Source of the DNA: Luteibacter sp. dw_328 | Lineage (GTDB): Bacteria > Pseudomonadota > Gammaproteobacteria > Xanthomonadales > Rhodanobacteraceae | Direction: 5' to 3' | DNA: 64,000 nt | Assembly (NCBI RefSeq): GCF_018449605.1 | Contig: NZ_JAAVUW010000003.1 | Coordinates: 124,001 to 188,000, forward strand | Shown here: piece by piece, positions 56,785 through 64,000 of the stretch | Layout: every line of letters starts with the position of its first letter | Numbering within the stretch: position 1 is the stretch's first letter | The notes under the pieces: generated by a model | The model's database searches: none | The model's input: the letters and a program-made list of their open reading frames with translations, nothing else | Told to the model about the DNA's origin: nothing | Made by a program: the position numbers and the translations under genes

Positions 56785-57720
56785 TCAACGCCAGGCGGCA
56801 AGCAGCTCGAGCAGCAACAGATCGACGCGGAGCGGCCCGCGCAGCGCATCTCTTGCCCGGTTGGCCTTGCCGTACCAGGCGTCGAGCGATTCGTCATCCA
56901 GCTGGCTTTCCAGCGGGGCGGCGACGCCGGCCGCACGGGCACGGAGTTCGTCCGTCGCGGCCTGTGCCGCGAACCACAGGTACCGAGCCGGCTCGGCCGC
57001 CTGCCAGCGCTTGACGACTTCCATCGCGTCGCCGCGGCCGGCAGCGAGCGCCTTGAGATCATGACGCACCTCGACGCGGTGCTTGAGCGCGCCGTCAGCC
57101 GCCCAGGTCCGCGCCATACCGGGATTGCCGCCGGCCGCGTCGAGTGCCGCTTCCGCCTCTTTCACCCCTTCGCCAGCCAGCCACGCCAGGGAGACGTCGC
57201 GTGACGGCACCAGGAAATCGATGCGCTGGCAGCGGCTGCGGATCGTCGCGGGCAACCGTGCCGGCTCATCGGCGACAAGCACCAGCAAGGTGGCCTGGGT
57301 CGGCTCCTCGAGGGTTTTCAGCAAGGCGTTCGCTGCGGCGGCGTTCATCGCGTCGGCCGGATCCACCGTGGCGATCTGCCAGCCGCCGAACTGGCTGGAC
57401 ATGGCCAACCGTGCGGAAAGGTCGCGAATCTGGTCGACGACGATCTCGCTGCGCGTCACGCCGTCCTTGCGCAGGCCGAACGATAACGTGGCCACGTCCG
57501 GGTGCGTGCCGGCAGCCACCAGGTGGCAGCTACGGCAGACCCCGCAAGGCGTACCGTCGTGACTCTGCTGACAGAGCAGGCCCTTGACGAACGTCGCCAG
57601 GAAATCCCGCTTGCCCAGGCCAGCCGGCCCGGCAAGCAACAACGCATGCGGAAGCGCATCGCGCTCACGGCGCGCCTGCAGGCGCGCCCATGCATCGGCA
57701 TGCCAGGGGCGCAGGCTCAC
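56785..57720 (-). CDS. holB: DNA polymerase III delta' subunit
   Basis: A 311-residue clamp-loader subunit. A degenerate P-loop GPAGLGK (31-37) and the zinc-binding cysteine group (CGVCRSC following an earlier Cys, about 50-65) identify delta'. The SSQFGG segment and a sensor region (LLKTLEEPT) follow. The start is GTG at 57720, overlapping the tmk stop (GTGA). The length is slightly short of the E. coli protein but normal for the group. Confidence 0.93.
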   Translation of the reverse strand: MSLRPWHADAWARLQARRERDALPHALLLAGPAGLGKRDFLATFVKGLLCQQSHDGTPCGVCRSCHLVAAGTHPDVATLSFGLRKDGVTRSEIVVDQIRDLSARLAMSSQFGGWQIATVDPADAMNAAAANALLKTLEEPTQATLLVLVADEPARLPATIRSRCQRIDFLVPSRDVSLAWLAGEGVKEAEAALDAAGGNPGMARTWAADGALKHRVEVRHDLKALAAGRGDAMEVVKRWQAAEPARYLWFAAQAATDELRARAAGVAAPLESQLDDESLDAWYGKANRARDALRGPLRVDLLLLELLAAWR

Positions 57721-58367
57721 GAAACGACTCCGTCAAGCAGGCCGGAAACACCCTCGATGGCCTGGCCCAGCACGGCGTCCGGCGTGGCACTCGCGTCCAG
57801 CACGCGGAAGCGCCGTGGCTCCGCGGCTGCCCGCGCGCGATACGCGTCGCGAATGCGTTCGAAGAAGGAATCACCCTCCCCTTCGATGCGGTCCGCCTCG
57901 CCCCGACCGGCGGCGCGAGCACGGCCGGTGCTCACGGGAAGGTCGAGCAGCAACGTGACATCGGGCTTGAGGGCCAGCGCGGCCCAGGCTTCGAGCGCCT
58001 CGATGCGCTCCACCGGTTGACCGCGACCGCCACCCTGGTAGGCAAAACTGGCGTCGGTAAACCGATCGCAAAGCACCCAGCGACCGGCGGCCAGCGCCGG
58101 CTCGATGACCTGACGGACCAGCTGGGCGCGCGAGGCGAACATCAGCAACAGTTCGGCTTCCGCGCAGAGGTCGTTGTTGGCGGCATCCAGCACCACGCCG
58201 CGCACCGCCTCCCCCACGGCCGTACCGCCGGGCTCGCGGGTAACGACCAGATCCACGCCCTGCGCACGGAGGTACGCTTCGAGCCCACGAAGCAGCGTGC
58301 TCTTGCCGGCGCCTTCGCCGCCTTCGAGGGTGATCAGTCGGCCGCGCTTGGGTGTCGTCACTGGCAT
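57717..58367 (-). CDS. tmk: thymidylate kinase
   Basis: A 216-residue kinase that phosphorylates dTMP to dTDP. The P-loop GGEGAGKST (16-24), the DRF motif in CDRFTDASFAYQGGGRG and the lid region (TGRARAAGRGEADRIE) are present. The start ATG at 58367 overlaps the mltG end by 10 bases. tmk-holB pairing is conserved in many bacteria. Confidence 0.95.
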   Translation of the reverse strand: MPVTTPKRGRLITLEGGEGAGKSTLLRGLEAYLRAQGVDLVVTREPGGTAVGEAVRGVVLDAANNDLCAEAELLLMFASRAQLVRQVIEPALAAGRWVLCDRFTDASFAYQGGGRGQPVERIEALEAWAALALKPDVTLLLDLPVSTGRARAAGRGEADRIEGEGDSFFERIRDAYRARAAAEPRRFRVLDASATPDAVLGQAIEGVSGLLDGVVS

Positions 58368-59386
58368 CGCTTCAATTGGTAGCAGGCAACAGCCCGGTTG
58401 TGGTCATCGAGATTGGCCGAGAAGACGTGGCTGCCGTCGCCCTTGGCGACGAAATACAGATCCTTGCCTTCCACCGGATGCAGCGCCGCCTGGATCGCCG
58501 CGCGCCCCGGCAGCGCAATCGGGGTCGGCGGCAGGCCGACCCGCGTGTACGTATTGTAGGGGGTGTCCGTCGTGAGGTCGCTTTTGTGGATGTTGCCCAC
58601 ATAGCTGTCGCCCATGCCGTAGATCACCGACGGGTCGGTCTGCAGCAGCATGTGCAGCTGTAGGCGCCGGATGAACACGCCGGCGATGCGCGGGCGCTCT
58701 TCCGCCCTACCCGTCTCCTTTTCCACGATCGAGGCGAGGATGAGCGCCTCGTACGAGGTGGCCAGCGGCAGGTCCGGGGCACGCGCTGCCCAGGCCGTGT
58801 CGAGTGTCTTGATCATCGCCGCATGCGCGCGCTTGAGGATGCTGGAGTCGGTGTCGTTCTTGACGTATGCGTAGGTTTCGGGAAGGAATCGCCCTTCCGG
58901 GTGCTCGCCCTCGTTACCCAGCCGCTTCATCAGCTCGTCGTTGTCGACACCCGCCGTGTCGTGCGACAGCGTGTCGGTCGCGGCCAGCGCACGGCGCAGA
59001 TCGGCGAAGCTCCAGCCATCGACGATGGTGAAATTGCGCTGCATGACCTTGCCGTTGGCCATGTCGCCAATCAGATCGCGTGGTGTCATGCCCGTGCGCA
59101 GCAGGTATTCACCCGCGTGCAGACGCCCCGATGCGCGCATTTCGATCGCCAGCACGCGCCAGTACAGCGGCGACGCGCGTGTCGCGCCGCGATCGCGCAG
59201 GTCGCGCACGATGTCCTTGAACGAAGCACCGCGTGCCACATCGATGCTCTGTCCGGCCACGGGCACGCTCAGCGGCGTGCGCGCAAAGCGCGACCAGTCG
59301 AAAACAAGCCAGCTACCCACGGCGATCGCCGCGACCAGCACCACCAGCAAAATGACACGCCAGAGGGCGATGCCGCGCACTTTCAT
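58358..59386 (-). CDS. mltG: endolytic murein transglycosylase MltG
   Basis: A 342-residue inner-membrane lytic transglycosylase that cleaves nascent glycan strands and limits their length. One N-terminal helix (about 8-28) anchors it, a LysM-like region follows, and the catalytic Glu is in ASIVEKETG (near 221) ahead of the YlbJ/MltG signature (LQTDPSVIYGMGD, NTYTRVGLPPTPI). The ATG at 59386 overlaps the pabC stop (TGATG). pabC-mltG-tmk-holB is a familiar order in gammaproteobacteria. Confidence 0.95.
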   Translation of the reverse strand: MKVRGIALWRVILLVVLVAAIAVGSWLVFDWSRFARTPLSVPVAGQSIDVARGASFKDIVRDLRDRGATRASPLYWRVLAIEMRASGRLHAGEYLLRTGMTPRDLIGDMANGKVMQRNFTIVDGWSFADLRRALAATDTLSHDTAGVDNDELMKRLGNEGEHPEGRFLPETYAYVKNDTDSSILKRAHAAMIKTLDTAWAARAPDLPLATSYEALILASIVEKETGRAEERPRIAGVFIRRLQLHMLLQTDPSVIYGMGDSYVGNIHKSDLTTDTPYNTYTRVGLPPTPIALPGRAAIQAALHPVEGKDLYFVAKGDGSHVFSANLDDHNRAVACYQLKRCQ

Positions 59387-60219
59387 CAATCGGAATCCTT
59401 CGAACGGTTCGGAAGCGGCAGGCCGATCGCACGCCAGTGGGCCTGCCAATGGCGGGTCACCGGGCCGGGCTGCCAGGTTCGGCCAGCGAAAGCCCGAACG
59501 GGAAGAATGCCCCGAACGGCCGACGTGAGGAAGACCTCGTCGGCCTCGACCACCTGTTGCGGCGACACGTGCCCGATGTCCACATCGCCCGAGGCAAGCA
59601 CCTCCGCGCGCGCCACGCCCGCGACACCGCAACGATCCACCGGCGGTGTGACAAGGCGCCCGCCTATGACGGCAAACAGGTTAGCTGCCGTTGCGCAGAC
59701 GACGCGACCCTCCTGGTCGGCCATCAGGCCCTCTTGCCAGCAGGTATTCTCCCACTCCGAGCGGGCGAGCACCTGCTCGAGACGGTTGAGATGTTTCATC
59801 CCCGCCAGCAGGGGCTGATCGCCCAGGCGCGTGTCGCACTGGCGCAACGCTATCCCGTCGCGGTACACGTCCGTGGCAAGCGATAGCGGACCGACGCTGA
59901 TCACGATGGTCGGCTTGGCCTGGCGTGGCCGGGCGTAACCGCGCTCACCCACACCGGCGGTGAACGTGATGCGGGCCACGGCATCCTCCAGCCCATGGGC
60001 CAGGTGCTGGACGCCGGCCAGCATGGCGTCGGTATCGGGCGCAGGCAGGCCCAGACGCGTCGCCGACGCCCGTAGGCGTTCGACGTGCCGCGGCCACAGA
60101 GGCACGGCACGATCGACCACGCGCAACGTTTCAAACAGGCCGTCGCCGTACATCAGGCCACGATCCGCCGCACCCAGCCGATCGGTCTCGATGAAGTCGA
60201 CCGACATACGCATGCTCAT
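59386..60219 (-). CDS. pabC: aminodeoxychorismate lyase
   Basis: A 277-residue fold-type IV PLP enzyme that makes 4-aminobenzoate and pyruvate from aminodeoxychorismate for folate synthesis. The PLP-binding Lys142 lies in GMKHLNRLEQ, and DRGLMYGDGLFET (19-31) is the family N-terminal signature. The start at 60219 overlaps the pabB stop by 4 bases. It works directly downstream of PabB. Confidence 0.93.
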   Translation of the reverse strand: MSMRMSVDFIETDRLGAADRGLMYGDGLFETLRVVDRAVPLWPRHVERLRASATRLGLPAPDTDAMLAGVQHLAHGLEDAVARITFTAGVGERGYARPRQAKPTIVISVGPLSLATDVYRDGIALRQCDTRLGDQPLLAGMKHLNRLEQVLARSEWENTCWQEGLMADQEGRVVCATAANLFAVIGGRLVTPPVDRCGVAGVARAEVLASGDVDIGHVSPQQVVEADEVFLTSAVRGILPVRAFAGRTWQPGPVTRHWQAHWRAIGLPLPNRSKDSD

Positions 60220-61562
60220 GCCGCGCCGAAAATACGCAACAGGCCGCGCGCCTTCGCCCGCGTCTCGTCGAGTTCCTTGTCAGGTACCGAATCGGTGACG
60301 ATGCCGGCACCCGCACGTAGCGACACCGTCGGCCCTTCGACCATCAACGTGCGAATGAGGATATTGAGGTCCATGTCGCCGTTGTCGTCGAGATAGCCGA
60401 TCGCCCCCGTGTAGGCACCCCGCGGCTCACGTTCGATATCACCGATGATCTCCATGCAGCGCACCTTGGGACAACCGGTGATGGTGCCGCCCGGAAACGT
60501 CGCCGCGATCACCTGGCCGGGCGTCACGCCTTCACGTGCGCGGCCGCACACATTGGAAACGATGTGATGCACATGGGCGTAACTCTCCACGACCATGAGC
60601 TCATCGACTTTCACGCTGCCGGGCACGCACACGCGACCGAGGTCGTTGCGCTCCAGGTCGATCAACATGACGTGCTCGGCCCGCTCTTTCGGGTGCGTCG
60701 TGAGTTCGCGGATACGTGCCGCATCGTCGTCACCAGGGACGCGAGGCCGCGTTCCGGCGATGGGGCGCGTTTGCAGCAGGCCGTCGCGCGATTCGACCAG
60801 ACGCTCCGGCGACGAGCTCACGATCGCCCATGCCGGTTGCTGGAGCAGCCCCGCGAAGGGTGCGGGATTCGCCGTGCGCAATGCCGCCATCAGGCTCGCC
60901 GGGGAAGGCGCTTCGGCAAACCGCGCCGACCAACGCCGCGACAGATTCACCTGGAACACATCGCCCGCACGCAGGTGTTCGTGAATACGCACGACACCTT
61001 CGAGAAACCGCGACGGCTCGTCTTCCTCGACGGCAACGGGTGTAGCCAACGCGAGATCGGGAAGTGCCACGTCGAGGTCAGCGGACAGGATGTCCAGCCA
61101 GTGCTCGGCGCCATCCTCGGCAATGAGAATGGTGCGTTGCCCGACGTGATCGACGATCGCCGCCGCGGGGCTACGCAAGGCGAACGCCACCGGTGCGACC
61201 CCGCTGGACGGCGGCAGGCGCAGGCTCGGCTCGATCTGCCCGACCAGCTCGTACGCAAGGTAGACGATCCAGCCCCCGTGGAACGGCAAGCCATCGTCGA
61301 CCCGCGGATGATGGCGCGCGGCCCAGGCGCCATCGAGCGCATCGAGAAACGTGCCGGGAACGATGTCGCCTGCCGCATCACGAACAAGGTCGTCAGCACC
61401 GAGCGTCAGCGACGCATCACCGGCGACAAAAAGGATGTCGAAGCGAGACTGCGGCGTTCCGGTGACCGCGCTGGCCAGCAGTGCCGGATAGCGTTCCGGA
61501 TATGACGCGGCCGGCGCGAGGAGATCGCGCCGGCCGGCCAGGGTTCGCGTGACGAAAGCCAC
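60216..61562 (-). CDS. pabB: aminodeoxychorismate synthase component I
   Basis: A 448-residue chorismate-utilising enzyme that aminates chorismate with ammonia from PabA. Conserved segments include SSPERLVESRDG, PIAGTRPR, ERNDLGRV and GGTITGCPKVRCMEII at the chorismate site. It starts with GTG 5 bases after the fabF stop and has little ribosome binding site of its own, which suggests coupling. No pabA gene is visible in the window. Confidence 0.93.
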   Translation of the reverse strand: MAFVTRTLAGRRDLLAPAASYPERYPALLASAVTGTPQSRFDILFVAGDASLTLGADDLVRDAAGDIVPGTFLDALDGAWAARHHPRVDDGLPFHGGWIVYLAYELVGQIEPSLRLPPSSGVAPVAFALRSPAAAIVDHVGQRTILIAEDGAEHWLDILSADLDVALPDLALATPVAVEEDEPSRFLEGVVRIHEHLRAGDVFQVNLSRRWSARFAEAPSPASLMAALRTANPAPFAGLLQQPAWAIVSSSPERLVESRDGLLQTRPIAGTRPRVPGDDDAARIRELTTHPKERAEHVMLIDLERNDLGRVCVPGSVKVDELMVVESYAHVHHIVSNVCGRAREGVTPGQVIAATFPGGTITGCPKVRCMEIIGDIEREPRGAYTGAIGYLDDNGDMDLNILIRTLMVEGPTVSLRAGAGIVTDSVPDKELDETRAKARGLLRIFGAA

Positions 61563-61567
61563 GCCGA

Positions 61568-62884
61568 TCAGAGGCGACGGAAGACGAGCGTACCGTTGGT
61601 GCCGCCGAAGCCGAACGAATTCGACACGACGACGTTGAGGTCCGCCTTCTCCGCCTTGTTCGGCACGAGATCCATGCCAAGCGCGGCCACTTCCGGATCG
61701 ACGTCGACGAGATTCATCGTCGGCGGGATGATCCCGTCGCGCAGCGCCATCACCGAGAAGATCGCCTCCACACCGCCGGCAGCGCCGAGCAGGTGGCCGG
61801 TGACCGACTTGGTCGAACTGACCGCAAACTTTCCCTTCGCGGTGGCGTGGTCGCCGAACACGTTGCGGATGGCCTTGGCTTCGCCCAGATCGCCCACCGG
61901 CGTGGAGGTGCCGTGCGCATTGACGTACTGCACGTCTTCCGGGGTGATGCGCGCGTCGTGCAGGGCATTGCGCATGGCAAGCTCCGCACCGTCACCACTG
62001 GGCGAGGTGATGTGATACGCGTCGCCGCTCATGCCGAAGCCGACAAGCTCGGCCAGGATGTTGGCGCCACGCGCCTTGGCGAACTCGTACTCCTCGAGCA
62101 TGAGCATGCCGGCACCGTTGGACAGCAGGAAGCCGTCGCGGCCGGTATCCCACGGACGGCTGGCGTGCGTCGGATCGTCGTTGCGCGTGGACATCGCCTT
62201 GGCCGAGCAGAAGCCCGCCATCGCCGTCGTCGTGGTGGCATGCTCCGAGCCGCCGGCGAGCATCGCGTCCGCATCGCCGTACTGGATCAGGCGCATGGCC
62301 ATGCCGATGTTGTGCGCGGCCGTCGTGCACGCCGAGACCAACGCGATATTCGGGCCTTTCAGGCCGAAGTAGATCGACAGGTTACCGGCGACCATGTTGA
62401 TGATGGAGCTGGGTACGTAGAACGGCGAGACCTTGCGCGGGCCCTTTTCGTTCAGCTCGATCGCGGTGGCTTCGATCGTGTGCAGGCCGCCGATACCGGC
62501 ACCCGCGGCCACGCCGATACGCCCGGCATTCTCTTCGGTCACGACCAGACCCGACTGACGGAACGCATGGGCACCGGCGACGATGCCGTAGTGGATGAAC
62601 GGGTCCATCCGCTTGAAGTCTTTCGCAATGGAGCGACGTTCGTCGTCAAGCGCCTTGATCCCCGCCTCGTCGGTGGGAATCGTGACGCCGTCAAAGAAGG
62701 CGTCGGCCGCAACGAAATTGCGGACTTCGCCCGCGATGCGGGTGTTATAGGCGCTGGTGTCGAAATCGGTGACAGGGCCGATGCCGCTGTTACCTTCGAC
62801 GACGTTCTTCCAGGCGGTGGCGACATCGTTACCGACCGGCGAAAGAATCCCCATGCCGGTAATTACCACACGTCGTTTACTCAT
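61568..62884 (-). CDS. fabF: 3-oxoacyl-ACP synthase II
   Basis: A 438-residue condensing enzyme that extends acyl-ACP with malonyl-ACP. The active-site Cys186 (VSACTTAAHNIG), one His in NAHGTSTPVGD and the Lys/His of KSVTGHLLGAAG are all present. It is about 25 residues longer than E. coli FabF because of an insertion near residues 61-86 (around DGVTIPTDE). The ATG at 62884 (MSKRRVVITG) is used. It follows acpP, with a terminator-like hairpin between them. Confidence 0.96.
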   Translation of the reverse strand: MSKRRVVITGMGILSPVGNDVATAWKNVVEGNSGIGPVTDFDTSAYNTRIAGEVRNFVAADAFFDGVTIPTDEAGIKALDDERRSIAKDFKRMDPFIHYGIVAGAHAFRQSGLVVTEENAGRIGVAAGAGIGGLHTIEATAIELNEKGPRKVSPFYVPSSIINMVAGNLSIYFGLKGPNIALVSACTTAAHNIGMAMRLIQYGDADAMLAGGSEHATTTTAMAGFCSAKAMSTRNDDPTHASRPWDTGRDGFLLSNGAGMLMLEEYEFAKARGANILAELVGFGMSGDAYHITSPSGDGAELAMRNALHDARITPEDVQYVNAHGTSTPVGDLGEAKAIRNVFGDHATAKGKFAVSSTKSVTGHLLGAAGGVEAIFSVMALRDGIIPPTMNLVDVDPEVAALGMDLVPNKAEKADLNVVVSNSFGFGGTNGTLVFRRL

Positions 62885-62950
62885 GCGTTTGTTCCTTAGC
62901 ACTTTATCCACGCAACCATACGCGAGCGCAGGTTACGAAAAGCGGAAACG

Positions 62951-62972
62951 AAAACTGCGCCTTTAGGCGCAG
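62951..62972 (-). terminator. terminator or attenuator between acpP and fabF
   Basis: A 7-bp stem CTGCGCC/GGCGCAG (62955-62961 with 62966-62972), loop of 4, is followed on the minus strand by TTTTCGTTT. It may let acpP be expressed far above fabF, as is usual for this abundant carrier. Confidence 0.65.
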
Positions 62973-63032
62973 CTTCCGTGTCGCTCGGAGATCGACGGGA
63001 GGCAAGCCTCCGATCGACAACCAGTCGATTGA

Positions 63033-63275
63033 TCAAGGGGTCTTGACGTGAGCCTTGATGTAGTCGACCGCCTGCTGGACCGTCGTGATCTTCTCAGCTT
63101 CTTCGTCCGGGATCTCGCACTCGAACTCTTCTTCGAGGGCCATCACGAGCTCAACGGTATCCAGCGAATCGGCGCCCAGATCGTCCACGAAAGACGCGTT
63201 GGTGGTGACTTCATCTTCCTTGACGCCCAGCTGTTCAACGACGATCTTCTTGACGCGTTCTTCGATGGTGCTCAT
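63033..63275 (-). CDS. acpP: acyl carrier protein
   Basis: An 80-residue acidic four-helix carrier of growing fatty acyl chains. Ser37 in [18 protein letters not shown] (34-51) takes the 4'-phosphopantetheine arm. Very acidic and typical in length. It has its own promoter candidate upstream and a hairpin after it, in the fabG-acpP-fabF order known from E. coli. Confidence 0.98.
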   Translation of the reverse strand: MSTIEERVKKIVVEQLGVKEDEVTTNASFVDDLGADSLDTVELVMALEEEFECEIPDEEAEKITTVQQAVDYIKAHVKTP

Positions 63276-63310
63276 GTTGCCTTTACCTCCCGAGGGAAAA
63301 TTCCGGCGGC

Positions 63311-63340
63311 ATTGTAGTGGCTAAGGACTTGGCCCGCCAA
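63311..63340 (-). promoter_or_regulatory. promoter candidate for acpP
   Basis: On the minus strand TTGGCG (63335-63340) and TACAAT (63311-63316) are 18 bases apart, giving a short leader of about 30 bases before the acpP ATG at 63275, which follows GGGAGGTAAAGGC. Confidence 0.5.
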
Positions 63341-63462
63341 CACACACTGCCACCACGTGGATGACGCCCGGTTTTTCTTAAGCCGGACGCGAAACGATGA
63401 TTGTCTCTCAAAAACGGGCCGGTGGCGACTGCCGCCGACCCCGGCCGATCAGGCCGGCCCCA

Positions 63463-64000
63463 TCAGGGCATGTACATGCCGCCGTTCACGTGAAGGGTCT
63501 CACCGGTGATGTACTTCGCTGCGGGCGAGGCCAGGAAGGCCACCGCCTCGGCGATATCGTTGGGCTCGCCCAGCTGGCCCAGGGCGATGCCGGACAGGAG
63601 CGCGCTGCGCTGCTCCTCCGGAAGCCCACGGGTCATGTCGGTATCGATGAAGCCCGGGGCCACCACGTTCACGGTGATGCCCCGCGAGCCAATCTCACGG
63701 GCGAGCGATTTGGAGAACGCGATGATGCCGGCCTTGGCCGCCGCGTAGTTGGCCTGACCCGGATTGCCGGTGATGCCGACCACGGAAGCGATGCTGATGA
63801 TGCGGCCCTTGCGTGCCTTCATCATGCCGCGCATGACCGCCTTGGACGTGCGGAACACGGAGGTCAGGTTGGTTTCCATGATCGCGCTCCAGTCCTCTTC
63901 CTTCATGCGCATGAGGAGCTGGTCGCGCGTGATGCCGGCATTGTTGACCAGGATGGAGACCGCGCCGGTCTCTTTGGCGATACCGTCGATTAGGGCTTCG
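63463..64000 (-). CDS. fabG: 3-oxoacyl-ACP reductase, 5' part cut by window end
   Basis: The C-terminal 178 residues of a short-chain dehydrogenase/reductase that reduces 3-oxoacyl-ACP with NADPH. NNAGITRDQLLMRM, the catalytic Ser region SIASVVG, and Tyr/Lys in ANYAAAKAG are present, with the FabG ending GETLHVNGGMYMP. The N-terminal cofactor-binding Gly motif lies outside the window. It is first of the fabG-acpP-fabF group seen here. Its frame continues unbroken to base 64000, so the ATG at 63912 is internal. Confidence 0.96.
   Translation of the reverse strand, partial: EALIDGIAKETGAVSILVNNAGITRDQLLMRMKEEDWSAIMETNLTSVFRTSKAVMRGMMKARKGRIISIASVVGITGNPGQANYAAAKAGIIAFSKSLAREIGSRGITVNVVAPGFIDTDMTRGLPEEQRSALLSGIALGQLGEPNDIAEAVAFLASPAAKYITGETLHVNGGMYMP

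Overview
The window looks like a high-GC gammaproteobacterial chromosome of the Lysobacterales (Xanthomonadales), most likely a Rhodanobacteraceae member such as a Luteibacter or Dyella relative. This is inferred from the class III PHA synthase pair, the FabF insertion, the type IV pilus genes, the fused gene orders and the protein sequences. It was not tested against a database. No phage, IS element, CRISPR array or rRNA is visible.

Layout. 1-5.4 kb: 3' part of a dihydrolipoamide dehydrogenase, a LOG-family nucleotide phosphoribohydrolase, an exported unknown protein, a PilH-type response regulator, then cbpA and hsp20 chaperones and a Prx5 peroxiredoxin. 5.5-13.3 kb (minus strand): gyrA, a GtrA-like membrane protein with mtnA, a lipoprotein, and a phaE-phaC-DUF2165 operon. 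13.4-22.7 kb (minus): the conserved translation and RNA block rimP-nusA-infB-rbfA-truB-rpsO-pnp. 22.9-39.8 kb: accessory genes, including two membrane diguanylate cyclases, a GFA protein, an S41 peptidase, a GIY-YIG protein, an isochorismatase/GlxA regulator pair, a secreted S53 peptidase with PKD and PPC domains, an unusual serine beta-lactamase-like protein with TPRs, an orphan ParS/MbcA-type antitoxin, an acyltransferase and a truncated DUF3800 gene. 39.8-40.2 kb: two tandem initiator tRNA genes. 40.3-55.1 kb (minus): a complete nuoA-N operon for NADH:quinone oxidoreductase. 55.4-64 kb (minus): fabG-acpP-fabF-pabB-pabC-mltG-tmk-holB-(PIG-L)-pilZ, linking fatty acid, folate, cell wall, dTMP and replication genes.

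Genes in the housekeeping blocks are tightly packed, with many 1-10 base stop/start overlaps that point to translational coupling. In E. coli an initiator tRNA gene (metY) directly precedes rimP. Here the initiator tRNAs and rimP lie on the same strand but are separated by about 17 kb of accessory genes, which suggests an insertion into an old operon.

The main non-coding interest is: (1) a leader-like structured RNA with promoter and strong terminator in front of the DUF3800 fragment (39.55-39.71 kb); (2) a terminator with an overlapping alternative hairpin in front of rimP-nusA-infB; (3) a 25-bp hairpin in the rpsO leader; and (4) a REP family with conserved flanks and covarying stems, one copy of which supplies the rbfA stop codon.
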